A stretch of 64,000 bases of DNA from Spirochaetales bacterium (GCA_016929065.1 JAFGJO010000002.1:1-64000); one strand, 5' to 3'. Positions 10,250 through 21,275 are shown, numbered from the stretch's first letter. Notes: a model not told the origin generated them from the letters alone. Made by a program: numbers and translations.

Positions 10250-10927
10250 ATGATTGAACGCATTATTGTCGGAACAATGTTTACAAATTGTTATTTTTTC
10301 TCATTTAATAAAAAAGACTGTTTGATTATTGATCCAGGCGGGGATCCGGAAAAAATTATTTCATCCATGGAAGTGTTAAACATGATTCCTGTCGGCATTG
10401 TATTTACTCACGGGCATTTCGACCATACCATGGCTGCCGGCGCAATCAAGAAGCATTTCGAAAATAAAAATAGAAAAATCAAGCTCGCCATTCATCTTGC
10501 AGATAAAACATATCTGGGGCGGGCAGGAGAAAGAAATAACCGCAAGCATTTCAAGATACTCGGCCCGGAAGCCGAGTTTGAATTTGACAATATTTTCCAA
10601 TCGCTCCCTGAACCAGATGTAATTCTGAAAGAAGGTGTTGATGTCTTCAAAAGCGGCTTGAAAGTTATTGAGACCCCCGGACATACACCCGGTAGTATCT
10701 GCCTGTATTCCATGAAAGATGATGTTTTATTTACCGGCGATACGTTGTTTTTTGAATCTGTTGGCAGGGCGGATTTGCCGGGCGGGAATGAAAAAAATCT
10801 GTTTAAAAGCATAAAAGAAAAGCTGGTTATCCTGCCATCCAACACCCAGATTTTTCCAGGACATGGACCGTTGACAACGCTTGAACGGGAATTGAAGGGG
10901 AATCCGTATTTGCAGGATTTTAGATAA
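10250..10927 (+). CDS. MBL-fold metallo-hydrolase (glyoxalase II-like)
   Basis: metal-binding motif THGHFDHT; ETPGHTPGSICLY, FTGDTLF, FPGHGP. Confidence 0.9.
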   Translation: MIERIIVGTMFTNCYFFSFNKKDCLIIDPGGDPEKIISSMEVLNMIPVGIVFTHGHFDHTMAAGAIKKHFENKNRKIKLAIHLADKTYLGRAGERNNRKHFKILGPEAEFEFDNIFQSLPEPDVILKEGVDVFKSGLKVIETPGHTPGSICLYSMKDDVLFTGDTLFFESVGRADLPGGNEKNLFKSIKEKLVILPSNTQIFPGHGPLTTLERELKGNPYLQDFR

Positions 10928-10951
10928 AAAATATCTTTACATTACTATATG

Positions 10952-11329
10952 TCAGGCCAAAACATTGATAATAGCCCCTGTTTCTACAAGACTTGTAATT
11001 GAGTAGCCACCGGATTGGTTGGCCCCGGATACCTGTTTTTGAATTTCAGAGATCATGGCATCGACTTTTTCAACGTCAAGTTTTTCATAGGAAATGGCAT
11101 TTTTTCCGTTTAAATGGACCAGGCGGTCAATGAGTGAATCAAGAATTCTCAGTTTGTATACCGGGATGGATTGATTTGATCCCTGTGCAGGAACACCCAG
11201 AATATGCTTGAAAACGGCAAAAGTGGAGAAAGCGGGTTTCACCGGCATTGAAATTCTGCCAGCTGCTTTTTGAGGGGTGAGATACCGCTGATAGAGTGCT
11301 GCAATGGAATTGATTCCCTGAACCACCAT
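10952..11329 (-). CDS. conserved hypothetical protein
   Basis: 125-aa ORF with ribosome-binding site (AAGGAG) upstream. Confidence 0.5.
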   Translation of the reverse strand: MVVQGINSIAALYQRYLTPQKAAGRISMPVKPAFSTFAVFKHILGVPAQGSNQSIPVYKLRILDSLIDRLVHLNGKNAISYEKLDVEKVDAMISEIQKQVSGANQSGGYSITSLVETGAIINVLA

Positions 11330-11405
11330 AAACTCCTTCCTTATTTTTATTTTCGGATAAAAAGAGTAAATGGTTAATAAGCGGAATTTTTATTCTGTGA
11401 TTACT

Positions 11406-11762
11406 TTAACGATTTCGCAATTCTTCTGAGGCTTTACATTTGATGCAGAGTGTTGCATAGGGAATTGCATCGAGCCGTTCTCTTGGTATTTTTTCGCTGC
11501 ATCGCATGCATTGCCCGTAATGCCCGTTTTGAATGCGTGCTATTGCACTTTCGATAAGATGCAGTATTTTCAATTCCTGGTTACCAAGGGCTTCAAGTAT
11601 TTTTCTATCGATATCGTCTGCTGCTATATCTGCAAGATCTTTTGGATCTCTGTCTTCAATAAGTTCATTAAATTCTTCATTCTCGGCTGCAAGGTTGTGC
11701 AGTATTTTATTCTTCATTTCAAGAAGAGTATCTTTCATTTTCTGTATATATCGCTTGTCCAT
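11406..11762 (-). CDS. DksA/TraR-type C4 zinc-finger protein
   Basis: YGQCMRCSEKIPRERLDAIPYATLCIKCK; coiled-coil N-terminus; GAGGAGG ribosome-binding site. Confidence 0.88.
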   Translation of the reverse strand: MDKRYIQKMKDTLLEMKNKILHNLAAENEEFNELIEDRDPKDLADIAADDIDRKILEALGNQELKILHLIESAIARIQNGHYGQCMRCSEKIPRERLDAIPYATLCIKCKASEELRNR

Positions 11763-11803
11763 ATGAATCCTCCTCTAACGGTGCAGATAAATTAGTGTCA
11801 CCG

Positions 11804-11871
11804 AATATGGCCTAAATAAAAAAAATTGTCAACTAGTTTAGGTTGACAAAATGCAGCTGTTATCATAATAA
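11804..11871. promoter_or_regulatory. divergent promoter region between the dksA-like gene and infA with two -35 boxes back-to-back
   Basis: plus: TTGACA 11843-11848 with an AT-rich -10 near 11864-11871; minus: TTGACA (TGTCAA 11827-11832), 17 bp, CATATT (11809-11804). Confidence 0.5.
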
Positions 11872-11890
11872 TAGGCGCAAAGAGGCTAAA

Positions 11891-12109
11891 GTGGCAAAAG
11901 AAGAAGCAATTGAAGTAGAAGGTATTGTAAAAGAATCTCTCCCCAATACGTTGTTTCGTGTTGAATTAGAGAATGGACATGTGATACTTGCTCATCTTTC
12001 CGGAAAAATGAGAAAGCATTATATAAGGATTGTCCCCGGTGACAAGGTGAAAGTCGCTCTTTCTCCTTATGATTTGACCCGCGGCAGAATTATTTTTCGG
12101 GAACATTAA
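11891..12109 (+). CDS. infA: translation initiation factor IF-1
   Basis: (GTG start) [66 protein letters not shown]. Confidence 0.97.
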   Translation: MAKEEAIEVEGIVKESLPNTLFRVELENGHVILAHLSGKMRKHYIRIVPGDKVKVALSPYDLTRGRIIFREH

Positions 12110-12157
12110 TCAGGAAATTTCAGCCCTGCAAATTTCGTTGTAATAAAATAATCAACT

Positions 12158-13453
12158 CTATGAGCGGTATGCCGCGTTTTCCCTGACGTAGTCATAACTG
12201 AGATCCGCCCCGATGACAGAGCACTCATATTCTCCTGCCTTCAGATCAACAAAAATATCAACGGTTTTTTGATGAGGAGGGTAATGTCCCTGTAAAGAAT
12301 AGGAAGCCTCCTTCAGATAGCTTGTCAGGAGCTGTTCTTTTCGTTTATCGAGGCAAAATCCGTTATTCGAGAAAATATCAATATTTCCCATGGAGATTGA
12401 TAAAGAATCCCTTGGGATTGGTATTTTGTTGTTGCCAAAGTAATCCCCAAGTGCACCGATAATACGCCCGACATTTGGATCATTTCCAAAGATGGCGCTT
12501 TTTACCAACGGGGAATTGACAATCGCTTTTCCCGCCTGTTCGGCAACAGCAAGAGAGGGCGCATGGGATATTGTAGCCTTAATCACATGTTCAACTCCTT
12601 CACCATTGCGTACAATTGCGTGGCTGAGGTTTTTGCACACTGCCAGGAGTGCCAGATTAAATGCACCTAAATCCGCCAATGGTTTTTTATTTGAACTCAG
12701 GATTATTATCATGTCGCTGGTGCTTTGGTCGCCGTCAATTGAAATTCTGTTGAAAGATTGCTCAACAGCCCATGAAAGGGATTGGGCAAGCTGCTCCCGG
12801 CTGACACTGATGTCAGTGCATATAAATGAAAGCATCGTTCCCATGTTGGGCTCAATCATCCCAGCGCCCTTCGCCGTTCCGACGATTGAACCTGATCCGC
12901 ATATCTCTCTGTATACTTTTGGGTAACTGTCAGTGGTCATTATTGCCTGTGCTACACTGAGCAGCGATGTTGAGACCATTGATTTCATCAAGGCTGGAAT
13001 TGCCTGGACCATCTCCTGTACCGGGAGCTGCCAACCGATGATGCCGGTCGAAGAAGGGAACAGCTCTTTTACCGGACAGCCAAGATATTCTGAACAGGTT
13101 TGAAGAACGGTCAGTGCATCCTGCTCACCGGTTTGAACTGCAACGTTGGATATTTTGTTGTTGACAAGAATGCCGCGGCAAAGGCCGTTTTTCAGATGTT
13201 TTTTTCCGATGATCACCGGAGCACCGCAGAAATGATTTTTCGTGAACATTGCATGGAATGACGGGGTCGACTGGTCGCAAAAGATTCCGGAAATGTTCAT
13301 CCTGTATTCTTTTTCACCGCCAAGTTCAGACGGTTTGAAGGTGATTGGTGTTGCCCCGGCAGTAAACCCTTCGGGTAACACGCTTTGGGATTCACAAAAT
13401 GCAAGGTATTCATGCTGTGATGCAAACTCGGACATGTATTGCTCCTGATCCAA
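12158..13453 (-). CDS. argJ: bifunctional glutamate N-acetyltransferase/amino-acid acetyltransferase
   Basis: KGAGMIEPNMGTMLSFICTD autocleavage region, SIDGDQSTSDM, GNDPNVGRIIGALGD. Confidence 0.9.
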   Translation of the reverse strand: MDQEQYMSEFASQHEYLAFCESQSVLPEGFTAGATPITFKPSELGGEKEYRMNISGIFCDQSTPSFHAMFTKNHFCGAPVIIGKKHLKNGLCRGILVNNKISNVAVQTGEQDALTVLQTCSEYLGCPVKELFPSSTGIIGWQLPVQEMVQAIPALMKSMVSTSLLSVAQAIMTTDSYPKVYREICGSGSIVGTAKGAGMIEPNMGTMLSFICTDISVSREQLAQSLSWAVEQSFNRISIDGDQSTSDMIIILSSNKKPLADLGAFNLALLAVCKNLSHAIVRNGEGVEHVIKATISHAPSLAVAEQAGKAIVNSPLVKSAIFGNDPNVGRIIGALGDYFGNNKIPIPRDSLSISMGNIDIFSNNGFCLDKRKEQLLTSYLKEASYSLQGHYPPHQKTVDIFVDLKAGEYECSVIGADLSYDYVRENAAYRS

Positions 13454-13505
13454 AAAAAATTATGAAAACGAAAAAAACAGGTTTATAATCCCATGACCTT
13501 TTCTT

Positions 13506-14888
13506 TTACTTCTGCAGAGAACAAAGTGTATCGTTGAGAATTGATACTGCTTTTTCAAAATCATTTCTTCCGACAATCAGCTGAATGTTTACCTGGCGTA
13601 ATGATTGTGAAATACACTCAACATTTACTTTGTTGGATGCAAGGGCGTCAGCTGTTTTTGCCAAAACACCGGGTTTTGCAATATTTGAACCAATGATACA
13701 CACAATTGCCTCATGATTTATCGTGACCTGTTCATATTTGTCTCTCAATTTGTTCAGGAGCTCTTCATGTAAATCTTTTTCCCAGATCACCAACGTTATA
13801 CTGTTTGCATTCGTTGCCTTCATGATATAACTGATACGGTAATTATGAAACAACTGCATGACATGCATGTCAAATCCGCTTTCCCCTACCATCGAAGAAT
13901 CATGAATTTCAATTACAATTACCTTATTTGATCCTGCAATAATTTCGACCTTGGATTCTTTGCCGATATATGATTTCGAGATGACTGTACCGGGATGGTC
14001 AGGCTCAAATGTGTTTTTTATACGCAAACTAATATTATTTTTTTCCAGGGGTTTTGATGCTTTGGGATGAATTGCTTCCATGCCGACATCTGCGAGCTGA
14101 TCTGCAACATCATAATTGGTGAATCCAACCGGTATGGCTTTTTCAATACCAACAATTTTTGGATCGGCGGATGAAAGGTGAAATTCCTTGTGAATAATTG
14201 CTTCATCCGCTTTCACTTCAACAGCAATTTTGGAAAAGGTCACCTCGGAATATCCCCGGTCAAATTCCCTCATAATGCCTTCTGTCCCTTTTGTGTATCC
14301 GGTTGCGACAACAATTGTTTTTGAAAAATCTATTTTTTTGAAGGCTTTTCGAATTCGTTCGTCTATGGTGAGGTACTCTGAATCATGAAAACCGCTTAAA
14401 TCCACCAATATGGCATTTATATTATTGTTTTTCAGGATGTTTACCGAATTATAGGCGGAATGTGCCTCCCCGACCGAAGCAAGGAGTTCCCGTGCGGCAA
14501 AATGAATATTTGTATGGTCGACATAACCGCTTGCGATAACATCCGTCATGCTTTCCAGGTAATCTTTTGTCTTTTTTATTCTGTCGAGCAGGTATTGTCT
14601 TGCTTCGTTGCTGTTGAGTTTGATATCCAGGAAAGTATCATTGATGCTAAGGAGCTTTTCACATAATTTGTCGAGCGCTTCACTGTATGGTTCATCGTTG
14701 ATAAATTTTGTATATACACCGGGTTCGCCTGTTTTTTTATGCTCGAGAAGCCAATTGGTGACATTGTCGTATGCGGAGACGACAAGAATCCGGTTATAGG
14801 ATACTTTCCCGTTTTTGAGAATGATATTATTCAGCACATCGTGAAATTTTGACATTGATGTGCCGCCAATTTTTTCAACAGTAAGCAT
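13506..14888 (-). CDS. aspartate kinase (KIGGTSMS / Ask_Ect-like type)
   Basis: MLTVEKIGGTSMSKFHDVL, LLEHKKTGEPGVY, GYTKGTEGIMREFDRGYSEVTFSKIA, C-terminal ACT domains. Confidence 0.88.
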   Translation of the reverse strand: MLTVEKIGGTSMSKFHDVLNNIILKNGKVSYNRILVVSAYDNVTNWLLEHKKTGEPGVYTKFINDEPYSEALDKLCEKLLSINDTFLDIKLNSNEARQYLLDRIKKTKDYLESMTDVIASGYVDHTNIHFAARELLASVGEAHSAYNSVNILKNNNINAILVDLSGFHDSEYLTIDERIRKAFKKIDFSKTIVVATGYTKGTEGIMREFDRGYSEVTFSKIAVEVKADEAIIHKEFHLSSADPKIVGIEKAIPVGFTNYDVADQLADVGMEAIHPKASKPLEKNNISLRIKNTFEPDHPGTVISKSYIGKESKVEIIAGSNKVIVIEIHDSSMVGESGFDMHVMQLFHNYRISYIMKATNANSITLVIWEKDLHEELLNKLRDKYEQVTINHEAIVCIIGSNIAKPGVLAKTADALASNKVNVECISQSLRQVNIQLIVGRNDFEKAVSILNDTLCSLQK

Positions 14889-15085
14889 ATATACCTTCCT
14901 TATAAGCTATAATTGATAATATATAAAGTTTTTCGAGTCAAGTAATACCTTATTTTGCGCATAAAATAAAAAAAGTATTGAATAAATTCAGGTTTGTTTA
15001 TAATTAAAAGGAGAGAAGTTGGTTGATCCTCAAAGAAATCACGTATAACATGACTGGATAATTTGAATTCCGAAAGGATCGTTTA

Positions 15086-16480
15086 ATGCCGGTGAATACC
15101 GAGAAATTGAAAAATATTACTATCGCATATATCGGTGGTGGATCTTTGCATTGGGCATATGACCTTATGCATGATCTTGCCCTGGATGGGGATATAGAAG
15201 GCACCGTACGTCTCTATGATATTGATATTCCCGCAGCACAGCAGAACGAGATATACGGAAACCGGCTTGCACAGCACCAAAAGGCCGCTTCCAGGTGGAA
15301 GTATACTGTCTCCAATACATTGAAAGAAGCTCTGGCAGGAGCGGATTTTGTCATTATTTCAATATTTCCGGGAACCTTTGAGGATATGCGGGTGGAAGTC
15401 CATATGCCGGAAGAATATGGGATTTTGCAACCGGTCGGTGATACTGTCGGCCCGGGGGGGCTTTTCCGTGCGTTGCGGTTAATCCCGGTTTTTTGTGAAT
15501 TCGCCCGGGCAATCGAAGAATTTGCGCCGGATGCCTGGGTTATCAATTACACAAATCCGATGTCTTTGTGCGTCGCAACACTGTATTCAGAATATCCCGG
15601 AATCAAGGCGTTTGGATGCTGCCATGAAGTATTTGGTACCCAAAAACTGCTCGCAGCGATGGTGGAAGAGGTTTTTGAAGAAAAGTATGTCCAAAGAGAT
15701 GAAATTGTTATTAACGTTCTTGGATTAAATCATTTTACCTGGTTGACCCGGGCATTTTATAAAACAGAAGATCTTTTTCCCGGTTTCCTGAAATTCGCAG
15801 ATACATACTATACAGAAGGTTTTGAAAAACTTGAATCATGGCAGAAGAATGTCTTTCAATGCGCACATCGTGTGAAGTTTGATCTTTTTAGAAGATTTGG
15901 ATGCATTGCTGCTGCTGGTGACAGGCATCTTGCAGAGTTTATTCCAGAGAAATATGTCCAGGACAAATTCTCGGTTGCCCAATGGAAATTTCATTTGACG
16001 ACAATAGAAGACCGGATTATACGCCGAAACAACCGTATCAAGGAAGTTGCTGCACATCTGTCAGGGGAAAAGCCTGTAGTTCTTGAGCAATCCGAGGAAG
16101 AGGGAGTGCGAATTATGAAAGCTCTTCTTGGTCTGGGAAATTTTGTTACCAATGCGAATTTGCCGAATATGGGTCAGATCCACAATTGTGGACAGCATGC
16201 AATTGTTGAAACAAATGTACTTTTTATGAAAGATTCTGCATGTCCTGTCATTGCCGGAAAAATTCCGGGACCATTGGAAGAGACAATCAACGGCCACATT
16301 GCAAATCAGCAATTGATCCTGAAGGCTGCGTTAAAAAAGGATCAGGAATTGGCTTTTCAGGCTTTTCGAAATGATCCGCTCGTGACCTGTGACGATAACG
16401 ATGCAGAAGAGTTGTTTTTTAAAATGCTTTCGGGGCTGGCTCATTGTCTGCCGGGTTGGAAAATCCCGCAAAAAAAATAG
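15086..16480 (+). CDS. glycoside hydrolase family 4 protein (NAD-dependent alpha-glycosidase-like)
   Basis: AYIGGGSLHWAYDLMHDLA, WVINYTNPMSLC, GCCHEVFG, GLNHFTWL. Confidence 0.87.
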   Translation: MPVNTEKLKNITIAYIGGGSLHWAYDLMHDLALDGDIEGTVRLYDIDIPAAQQNEIYGNRLAQHQKAASRWKYTVSNTLKEALAGADFVIISIFPGTFEDMRVEVHMPEEYGILQPVGDTVGPGGLFRALRLIPVFCEFARAIEEFAPDAWVINYTNPMSLCVATLYSEYPGIKAFGCCHEVFGTQKLLAAMVEEVFEEKYVQRDEIVINVLGLNHFTWLTRAFYKTEDLFPGFLKFADTYYTEGFEKLESWQKNVFQCAHRVKFDLFRRFGCIAAAGDRHLAEFIPEKYVQDKFSVAQWKFHLTTIEDRIIRRNNRIKEVAAHLSGEKPVVLEQSEEEGVRIMKALLGLGNFVTNANLPNMGQIHNCGQHAIVETNVLFMKDSACPVIAGKIPGPLEETINGHIANQQLILKAALKKDQELAFQAFRNDPLVTCDDNDAEELFFKMLSGLAHCLPGWKIPQKK

Positions 16481-16500
16481 TGATGTCACAGACAGGGATA

Positions 16501-17268
16501 CTACTCTGGGCGGTTTTTTCCGGAAAGCTTTTGTATTTTATCCCTGATTTCCGCGGCCTTTTCATAGTTTTCCATTTTCACCGCGTCTTCCAGTTCGATT
16601 TTCAGGGAATCCAGCATTGATACTTTTTTATCGTCGGCTATTTCCTCAAGCATTGATTTCAGATAATTCAAAGACCGCATTTTTTCAAATTGAAATGTGG
16701 TTGTGTTCACCTCGTACATGCTCTTTATTTCCCTGATGGCATCTTCAAGAATCTCTTTTGCCAGTTCGTTCAGGTGCTGTTTGATGCAAATAAGTGCACG
16801 TGCGACCGCATTCATTCGAAAAATGTATGGCCTGTATTGAAGGAGTTGGGCTTTGTCTTCTTCATTCAGGTATGCAGTGTCAAGAAAATCGCATATTTTT
16901 ATATTATGCTCTGTATCGCGGACAGTCCGGTCATAATCGCCGATTTGAAAAAGAATCAGATAGCGGTAGTAATACAACAAAGCTTCTTCATGCAGCAGGG
17001 TAAAATCTTCCGGATCAAGCTCGTATCCGGAATTTGAATCTTTTTTGTGTTTGTCGTATTCATCGGCCCGTGCTGCAAATTCCAGGAAAAGATTTTCCCT
17101 GCCAAATGGTTTTTTTCCGTCAGGACGTCCGTCCATTTCATATTGTTCAATTCCGAGCGGCTTTCTTACCTGTAAAATATCCCTTCCGTCATCTGCTTTG
17201 ATGATCCGGATATTTTTTTTGCTATTGTATTCCCATTCTTTTAACAGAGGCGAGATGTCCATACACAA
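16501..17268 (-). CDS. UVR-motif (UvrB/UvrC motif) containing protein
   Basis: C-terminal LKIELEDAVKMENYEKAAEIRDKIQKL; otherwise helical, unknown. Confidence 0.75.
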   Translation of the reverse strand: MCMDISPLLKEWEYNSKKNIRIIKADDGRDILQVRKPLGIEQYEMDGRPDGKKPFGRENLFLEFAARADEYDKHKKDSNSGYELDPEDFTLLHEEALLYYYRYLILFQIGDYDRTVRDTEHNIKICDFLDTAYLNEEDKAQLLQYRPYIFRMNAVARALICIKQHLNELAKEILEDAIREIKSMYEVNTTTFQFEKMRSLNYLKSMLEEIADDKKVSMLDSLKIELEDAVKMENYEKAAEIRDKIQKLSGKNRPE

Positions 17269-17440
17269 CTCCTGAAAAAGTATTCAAGTATAAATATAGC
17301 ATTCTGTTTTATTTTCGACTACTCAAATCTTTTCCTGTCATAATTCTTTCCTGACGGCCAGTTATCTTGACAGATAGAAGAGAATAGGTTTTAATATCTT
17401 CTTTACACTTCCCTCGTAAATATTTCAAAAGGAGAAATTC

Positions 17441-18655
17441 ATGTCTTCTATCAAGAACATCGGAATTATTACAAGCGGCGGAGACTGCGGCGGATTGAAT
17501 GCTGTGGTCCGCGGTGCTGCACATATGGCTATTGCTAATGGTATCGGGGCGTATATCATCCCCAACGGATATGCCGGTCTGTATAATCTTGTCAATATCG
17601 AGAAACTTACCCGTCTGACCGAGGATCGGGTAGACAGTATCCACTCCACGTCTGCCGGATCCGAGGCTGGCCATTCACGGGTCAAAGTATCAAAAATTGA
17701 TGATGTTAAAAAATATGAACGGATCAAGGAAGGTCTGGCAAAATTCCAGATTGATGCGCTGGTCATTTCCGGCGGTGATGATACCGGGAGTGTTGTCGTC
17801 GATCTGTCCGAAAACGGCATTCCCTGTGTTCATGCTCCAAAGACCATGGATCTGGATTTGCAGACATATTCTGTTGGAGCAGATTCTGCAATCAACCGCA
17901 TTACTGAAATCGTGGAAGATCTGAAAACCACCGGCATGAGTCATAACCGTGTAATGGTGACAGAAGTATTTGGACGGTATGCAGGTCATACGGCTTTCCG
18001 CGGCGGTATTGGAGCAGATGCCGATTGTATTTTAATCCCTGAGGTACCGGTTGATTTTGATATTGTGTATGCGCACATCAAGAAACAGTTTTTCCGGCGT
18101 ATAATGGAAAGTGATGTGAAGGCCGGGACCTACACAATTGTTGTTGCTGAAGGATTGCGGAAATCGGATGGTGAACCGCTCTATGACGAAAGTGCGGGGG
18201 TGGACACCTTTGGTCACAAGAAGCTTGCCGGGGCCGGTAAATATGTCCGTGACCAGATTACACAGCGTTTCAAAAAAGATCCCGATGTCCCTGACTTGAT
18301 GAAAAAGGTGGGGATGTTCGTTGAAAAACTGAATGAAGTTCCCGAAGTTCGTGAAGTGGTCCCCGGCCATTTGATCCGAAGCGGAAATTCAAGTGCTTTT
18401 GATGTGAATTTCGGGGTTGAAGCAGGCGGGGGAGCTGTAGAACTTATTTTGAATGGCATAATTGGAGTGACGGTGCAGGAAGTTATTGACGGCGAAATCC
18501 GCTATCTTCCGACCAAAAAAGCGATCGAACAAAGGCATGTGAGTCTTGATATGGTCGCATTCTATGAAAAACAGGGGTACTGTTTTGGAAGAAAAACAGG
18601 AAAATATACCCCGAAATTCAAGGAGAACCAGGGCGTCATCGAACGGCACTTATAA
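17441..18655 (+). CDS. 6-phosphofructokinase, PPi-type signature residues
   Basis: [48 protein letters not shown]. Confidence 0.9.
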   Translation: MSSIKNIGIITSGGDCGGLNAVVRGAAHMAIANGIGAYIIPNGYAGLYNLVNIEKLTRLTEDRVDSIHSTSAGSEAGHSRVKVSKIDDVKKYERIKEGLAKFQIDALVISGGDDTGSVVVDLSENGIPCVHAPKTMDLDLQTYSVGADSAINRITEIVEDLKTTGMSHNRVMVTEVFGRYAGHTAFRGGIGADADCILIPEVPVDFDIVYAHIKKQFFRRIMESDVKAGTYTIVVAEGLRKSDGEPLYDESAGVDTFGHKKLAGAGKYVRDQITQRFKKDPDVPDLMKKVGMFVEKLNEVPEVREVVPGHLIRSGNSSAFDVNFGVEAGGGAVELILNGIIGVTVQEVIDGEIRYLPTKKAIEQRHVSLDMVAFYEKQGYCFGRKTGKYTPKFKENQGVIERHL

Positions 18656-18663
18656 AAAGCTCT

Positions 18664-20091
18664 ATGGCAAAAATAACCTCGCGAAGTACAGATTATTCCC
18701 AGTGGTATATTGATATTGTGATGCAGGCACAGTTGGCCGATTATTCTCCGGTCAAAGGGTGCATGGTCATCCGTCCGCGGGGGTATGCACTCTGGGAAAA
18801 AATACAGAGTGTCCTGGATTCAAAATTCAAGGAAACCGGACATTCAAACGCGTATTTTCCCATGTTGATTCCTGAAAGCTTTTTAAAAAAAGAAGCCGAA
18901 CATGTTGAAGGCTTTTCACCGGAGCTTGCCGTTGTCACAATCGCAGGCGGGGAAACTTTGGAGGAGCCGTTGGTTGTCCGCCCGACATCCGAGACAATCA
19001 TTTGGAGCATGTATAAAAAATGGATTCAATCATACCGCGACCTGCCGATCTTGATTAATCAATGGGCGAATGTGATCAGGTGGGAAAAACGGACCCGCTT
19101 GTTTTTACGCACGACAGAATTCCTGTGGCAGGAAGGGCATACTGCCCATGCTACACAGGAAGAGGCCGAAGAAGAAACGCGAAAAATGCTTTTGGTTTAT
19201 AAAAGTTTCGCAGAAGAATATATGGCGCTTCCGGTGATCGCCGGTGAAAAGACAGAAGCAGAAAAGTTTGCCGGGGCAGTCAAAACCTATTCAATCGAAG
19301 CGATGATGCAGGATAAAAAAGCATTGCAGGCAGGCACCTCCCATGATTTGGGACAAAACTTTGCAAAAGCGTTCGACGTTACCTTTCAGAGTCCTGACGG
19401 GAAACTGGAATATGTCTGGGCATCTTCGTGGGGTGTATCGACCCGTCTGATTGGTGCGCTTATTATGGCGCATTCCGATGACCGGGGACTCGTGCTTCCG
19501 CCGCGGCTTGCACCGACATTAATAAGGATTGTCCCGATATTTAAAACCGAAACACGTCCCCGGGTCGTCGAATATGCCATGGGAGTTTTCAATAATTTAA
19601 AACCGCATTTTTCTGTGGAAATTGATCTGGATGATAATACATCGCCCGGGTTCAAGTTTGCTCAAACAGAATTATTGGGAATACCACTTCGAATAGAAAT
19701 TGGCCCCAAGGATATTGAAAATAATGAAATGGTGCTTGTCCGGCGTGACACAGGTGAAAAAATAAAAGCATCGCCGTCAGGATTAATTGACCGGATCAAA
19801 GTATTGTGTGAAGATATTCAGAACACGCTGTATCACCGCGCGCTTGTTTTTCGGAAAGAGAATACAGTGCTTCTGGAAAAGTATTCCGATTTTACTGAGT
19901 TCATGGAAAAAGAGGCCGGGTTTGTAGATACCGGCTGGTGCGGGGATTCAGCCTGTGAAACGAAAATCAAGGAAGAGACGAAAGCGACAATCAGAAATAT
20001 TCCTTTAGGGAGAGATGAGCTCCAGCATGGAGCGTGCATTTACTGCGGGAAGCCTTCCTGTCATGATGTGATATTTGCAAAGGCATACTGA
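18664..20091 (+). CDS. proS: prolyl-tRNA synthetase (archaeal/eukaryotic-like, ProS type 3)
   Basis: [92 protein letters not shown]. Confidence 0.96.
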   Translation: MAKITSRSTDYSQWYIDIVMQAQLADYSPVKGCMVIRPRGYALWEKIQSVLDSKFKETGHSNAYFPMLIPESFLKKEAEHVEGFSPELAVVTIAGGETLEEPLVVRPTSETIIWSMYKKWIQSYRDLPILINQWANVIRWEKRTRLFLRTTEFLWQEGHTAHATQEEAEEETRKMLLVYKSFAEEYMALPVIAGEKTEAEKFAGAVKTYSIEAMMQDKKALQAGTSHDLGQNFAKAFDVTFQSPDGKLEYVWASSWGVSTRLIGALIMAHSDDRGLVLPPRLAPTLIRIVPIFKTETRPRVVEYAMGVFNNLKPHFSVEIDLDDNTSPGFKFAQTELLGIPLRIEIGPKDIENNEMVLVRRDTGEKIKASPSGLIDRIKVLCEDIQNTLYHRALVFRKENTVLLEKYSDFTEFMEKEAGFVDTGWCGDSACETKIKEETKATIRNIPLGRDELQHGACIYCGKPSCHDVIFAKAY

Positions 20092-20093
20092 GA

Positions 20094-21197
20094 ATGCGGA
20101 TTTGTAGACAAATCATTATAATTTTTCTCATTCTTTTTTTATCAGCCTGCGGGAACGGAATAAATCAGCTTCACGGTACATGGTTTTTTCTTAAAAACGG
20201 AAAATTCGTCACAATCGAAAATATTCGCTCTGTTGAAAAAATACAACCGGTTGCATGGCAGCATCAGGAGCGGATTTCGGATATTGCCCTGTTTCACAAC
20301 AAACCGGTGTTTTTGATCAACAGTCAGGGTGTTGTTATCCGGACTGCGGAATCCGGCCATCCTGAATTCACCTATGAATACAATGATATCTTTAAAAACA
20401 GGACAGCCACACTTCTTTTACCTGGTGAAAACAGTATTTTTTGTCATCTGTATTATGATAAAGCCTTTCGGAATGACGAACAAACTACTTCCCCGTCGCA
20501 GCCCCTTTGCTTTGTAAAGATTACTTTCCCGGAAAACGACAGTGCGGTATTTGAACCATTTCAGTCTGTTTTTCACCGGAGAAACGGATCATGGGAAGCA
20601 GTTGCAGCATATGCATTTGAAGCGAATTCAGCTGTTCTTGAGTTGAAACGTTCAGAGAATGATTACACGCAGTTCGGATACACGCTTTTTGATTTGAAAA
20701 CAGAAAATGAGGAAGAAAAAACAAAGGAATGGTTTACCGAAAGTTTTCAATTGAATGAATATGAAACCACCCTTTTGAAGGATAAATCCCTGGCCAAACT
20801 GCTGGAAAAAAGTATCGAAGAACGCACAAAAAATTCCCGGCCTGTAATTCTTCATTTTGCTGTTCGGGATCAGATGACCCGGGCAGACCAGCGAATCCGT
20901 TATGCAACAGTCAATACCAGTGTACAGGTCGAGTTTGAGAAAATATTGATTGTCAGAAGTGCTGACCAATATACCGCACTTCTTCCGGATGGAAAGCTGT
21001 TTGTCATCAATAGATCAGAGGTAAGCCATTTTCAACGATATATATTGCCTGCATTGCCTGATTCCTGCGAGTATACTTCCTTTGCCATTGCAGAAGGAAT
21101 CCTGTACATACTATGGGAAGAGACAGATAAACAGGATTTTTATAAAATCAGGGGATCTGGTTTTTTACAAGTGAGCTCGTTGCCTGACAGCCATTGA
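20094..21197 (+). CDS. putative lipoprotein, unknown function
   Basis: lipobox FLSACGNG; starts 3 nt after the proS stop codon. Confidence 0.7.
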   Translation: MRICRQIIIIFLILFLSACGNGINQLHGTWFFLKNGKFVTIENIRSVEKIQPVAWQHQERISDIALFHNKPVFLINSQGVVIRTAESGHPEFTYEYNDIFKNRTATLLLPGENSIFCHLYYDKAFRNDEQTTSPSQPLCFVKITFPENDSAVFEPFQSVFHRRNGSWEAVAAYAFEANSAVLELKRSENDYTQFGYTLFDLKTENEEEKTKEWFTESFQLNEYETTLLKDKSLAKLLEKSIEERTKNSRPVILHFAVRDQMTRADQRIRYATVNTSVQVEFEKILIVRSADQYTALLPDGKLFVINRSEVSHFQRYILPALPDSCEYTSFAIAEGILYILWEETDKQDFYKIRGSGFLQVSSLPDSH

Positions 21198-21275
21198 TAC
21201 TGTGATTTTTAATTATATTAATTTATACCTGAACTGGCATTTGACCGGGAATTGTGATATACTATTACCATATAT

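Noticed and set aside
12492-12926. 144-aa ORF opposite argJ
   Set aside because: Antisense shadow ORF.
15450-15461. GGCCCGGGGGGG tract in the GH4 gene
   Set aside because: Encodes the conserved GPGG of the GH4 active-site region; ordinary coding constraint.
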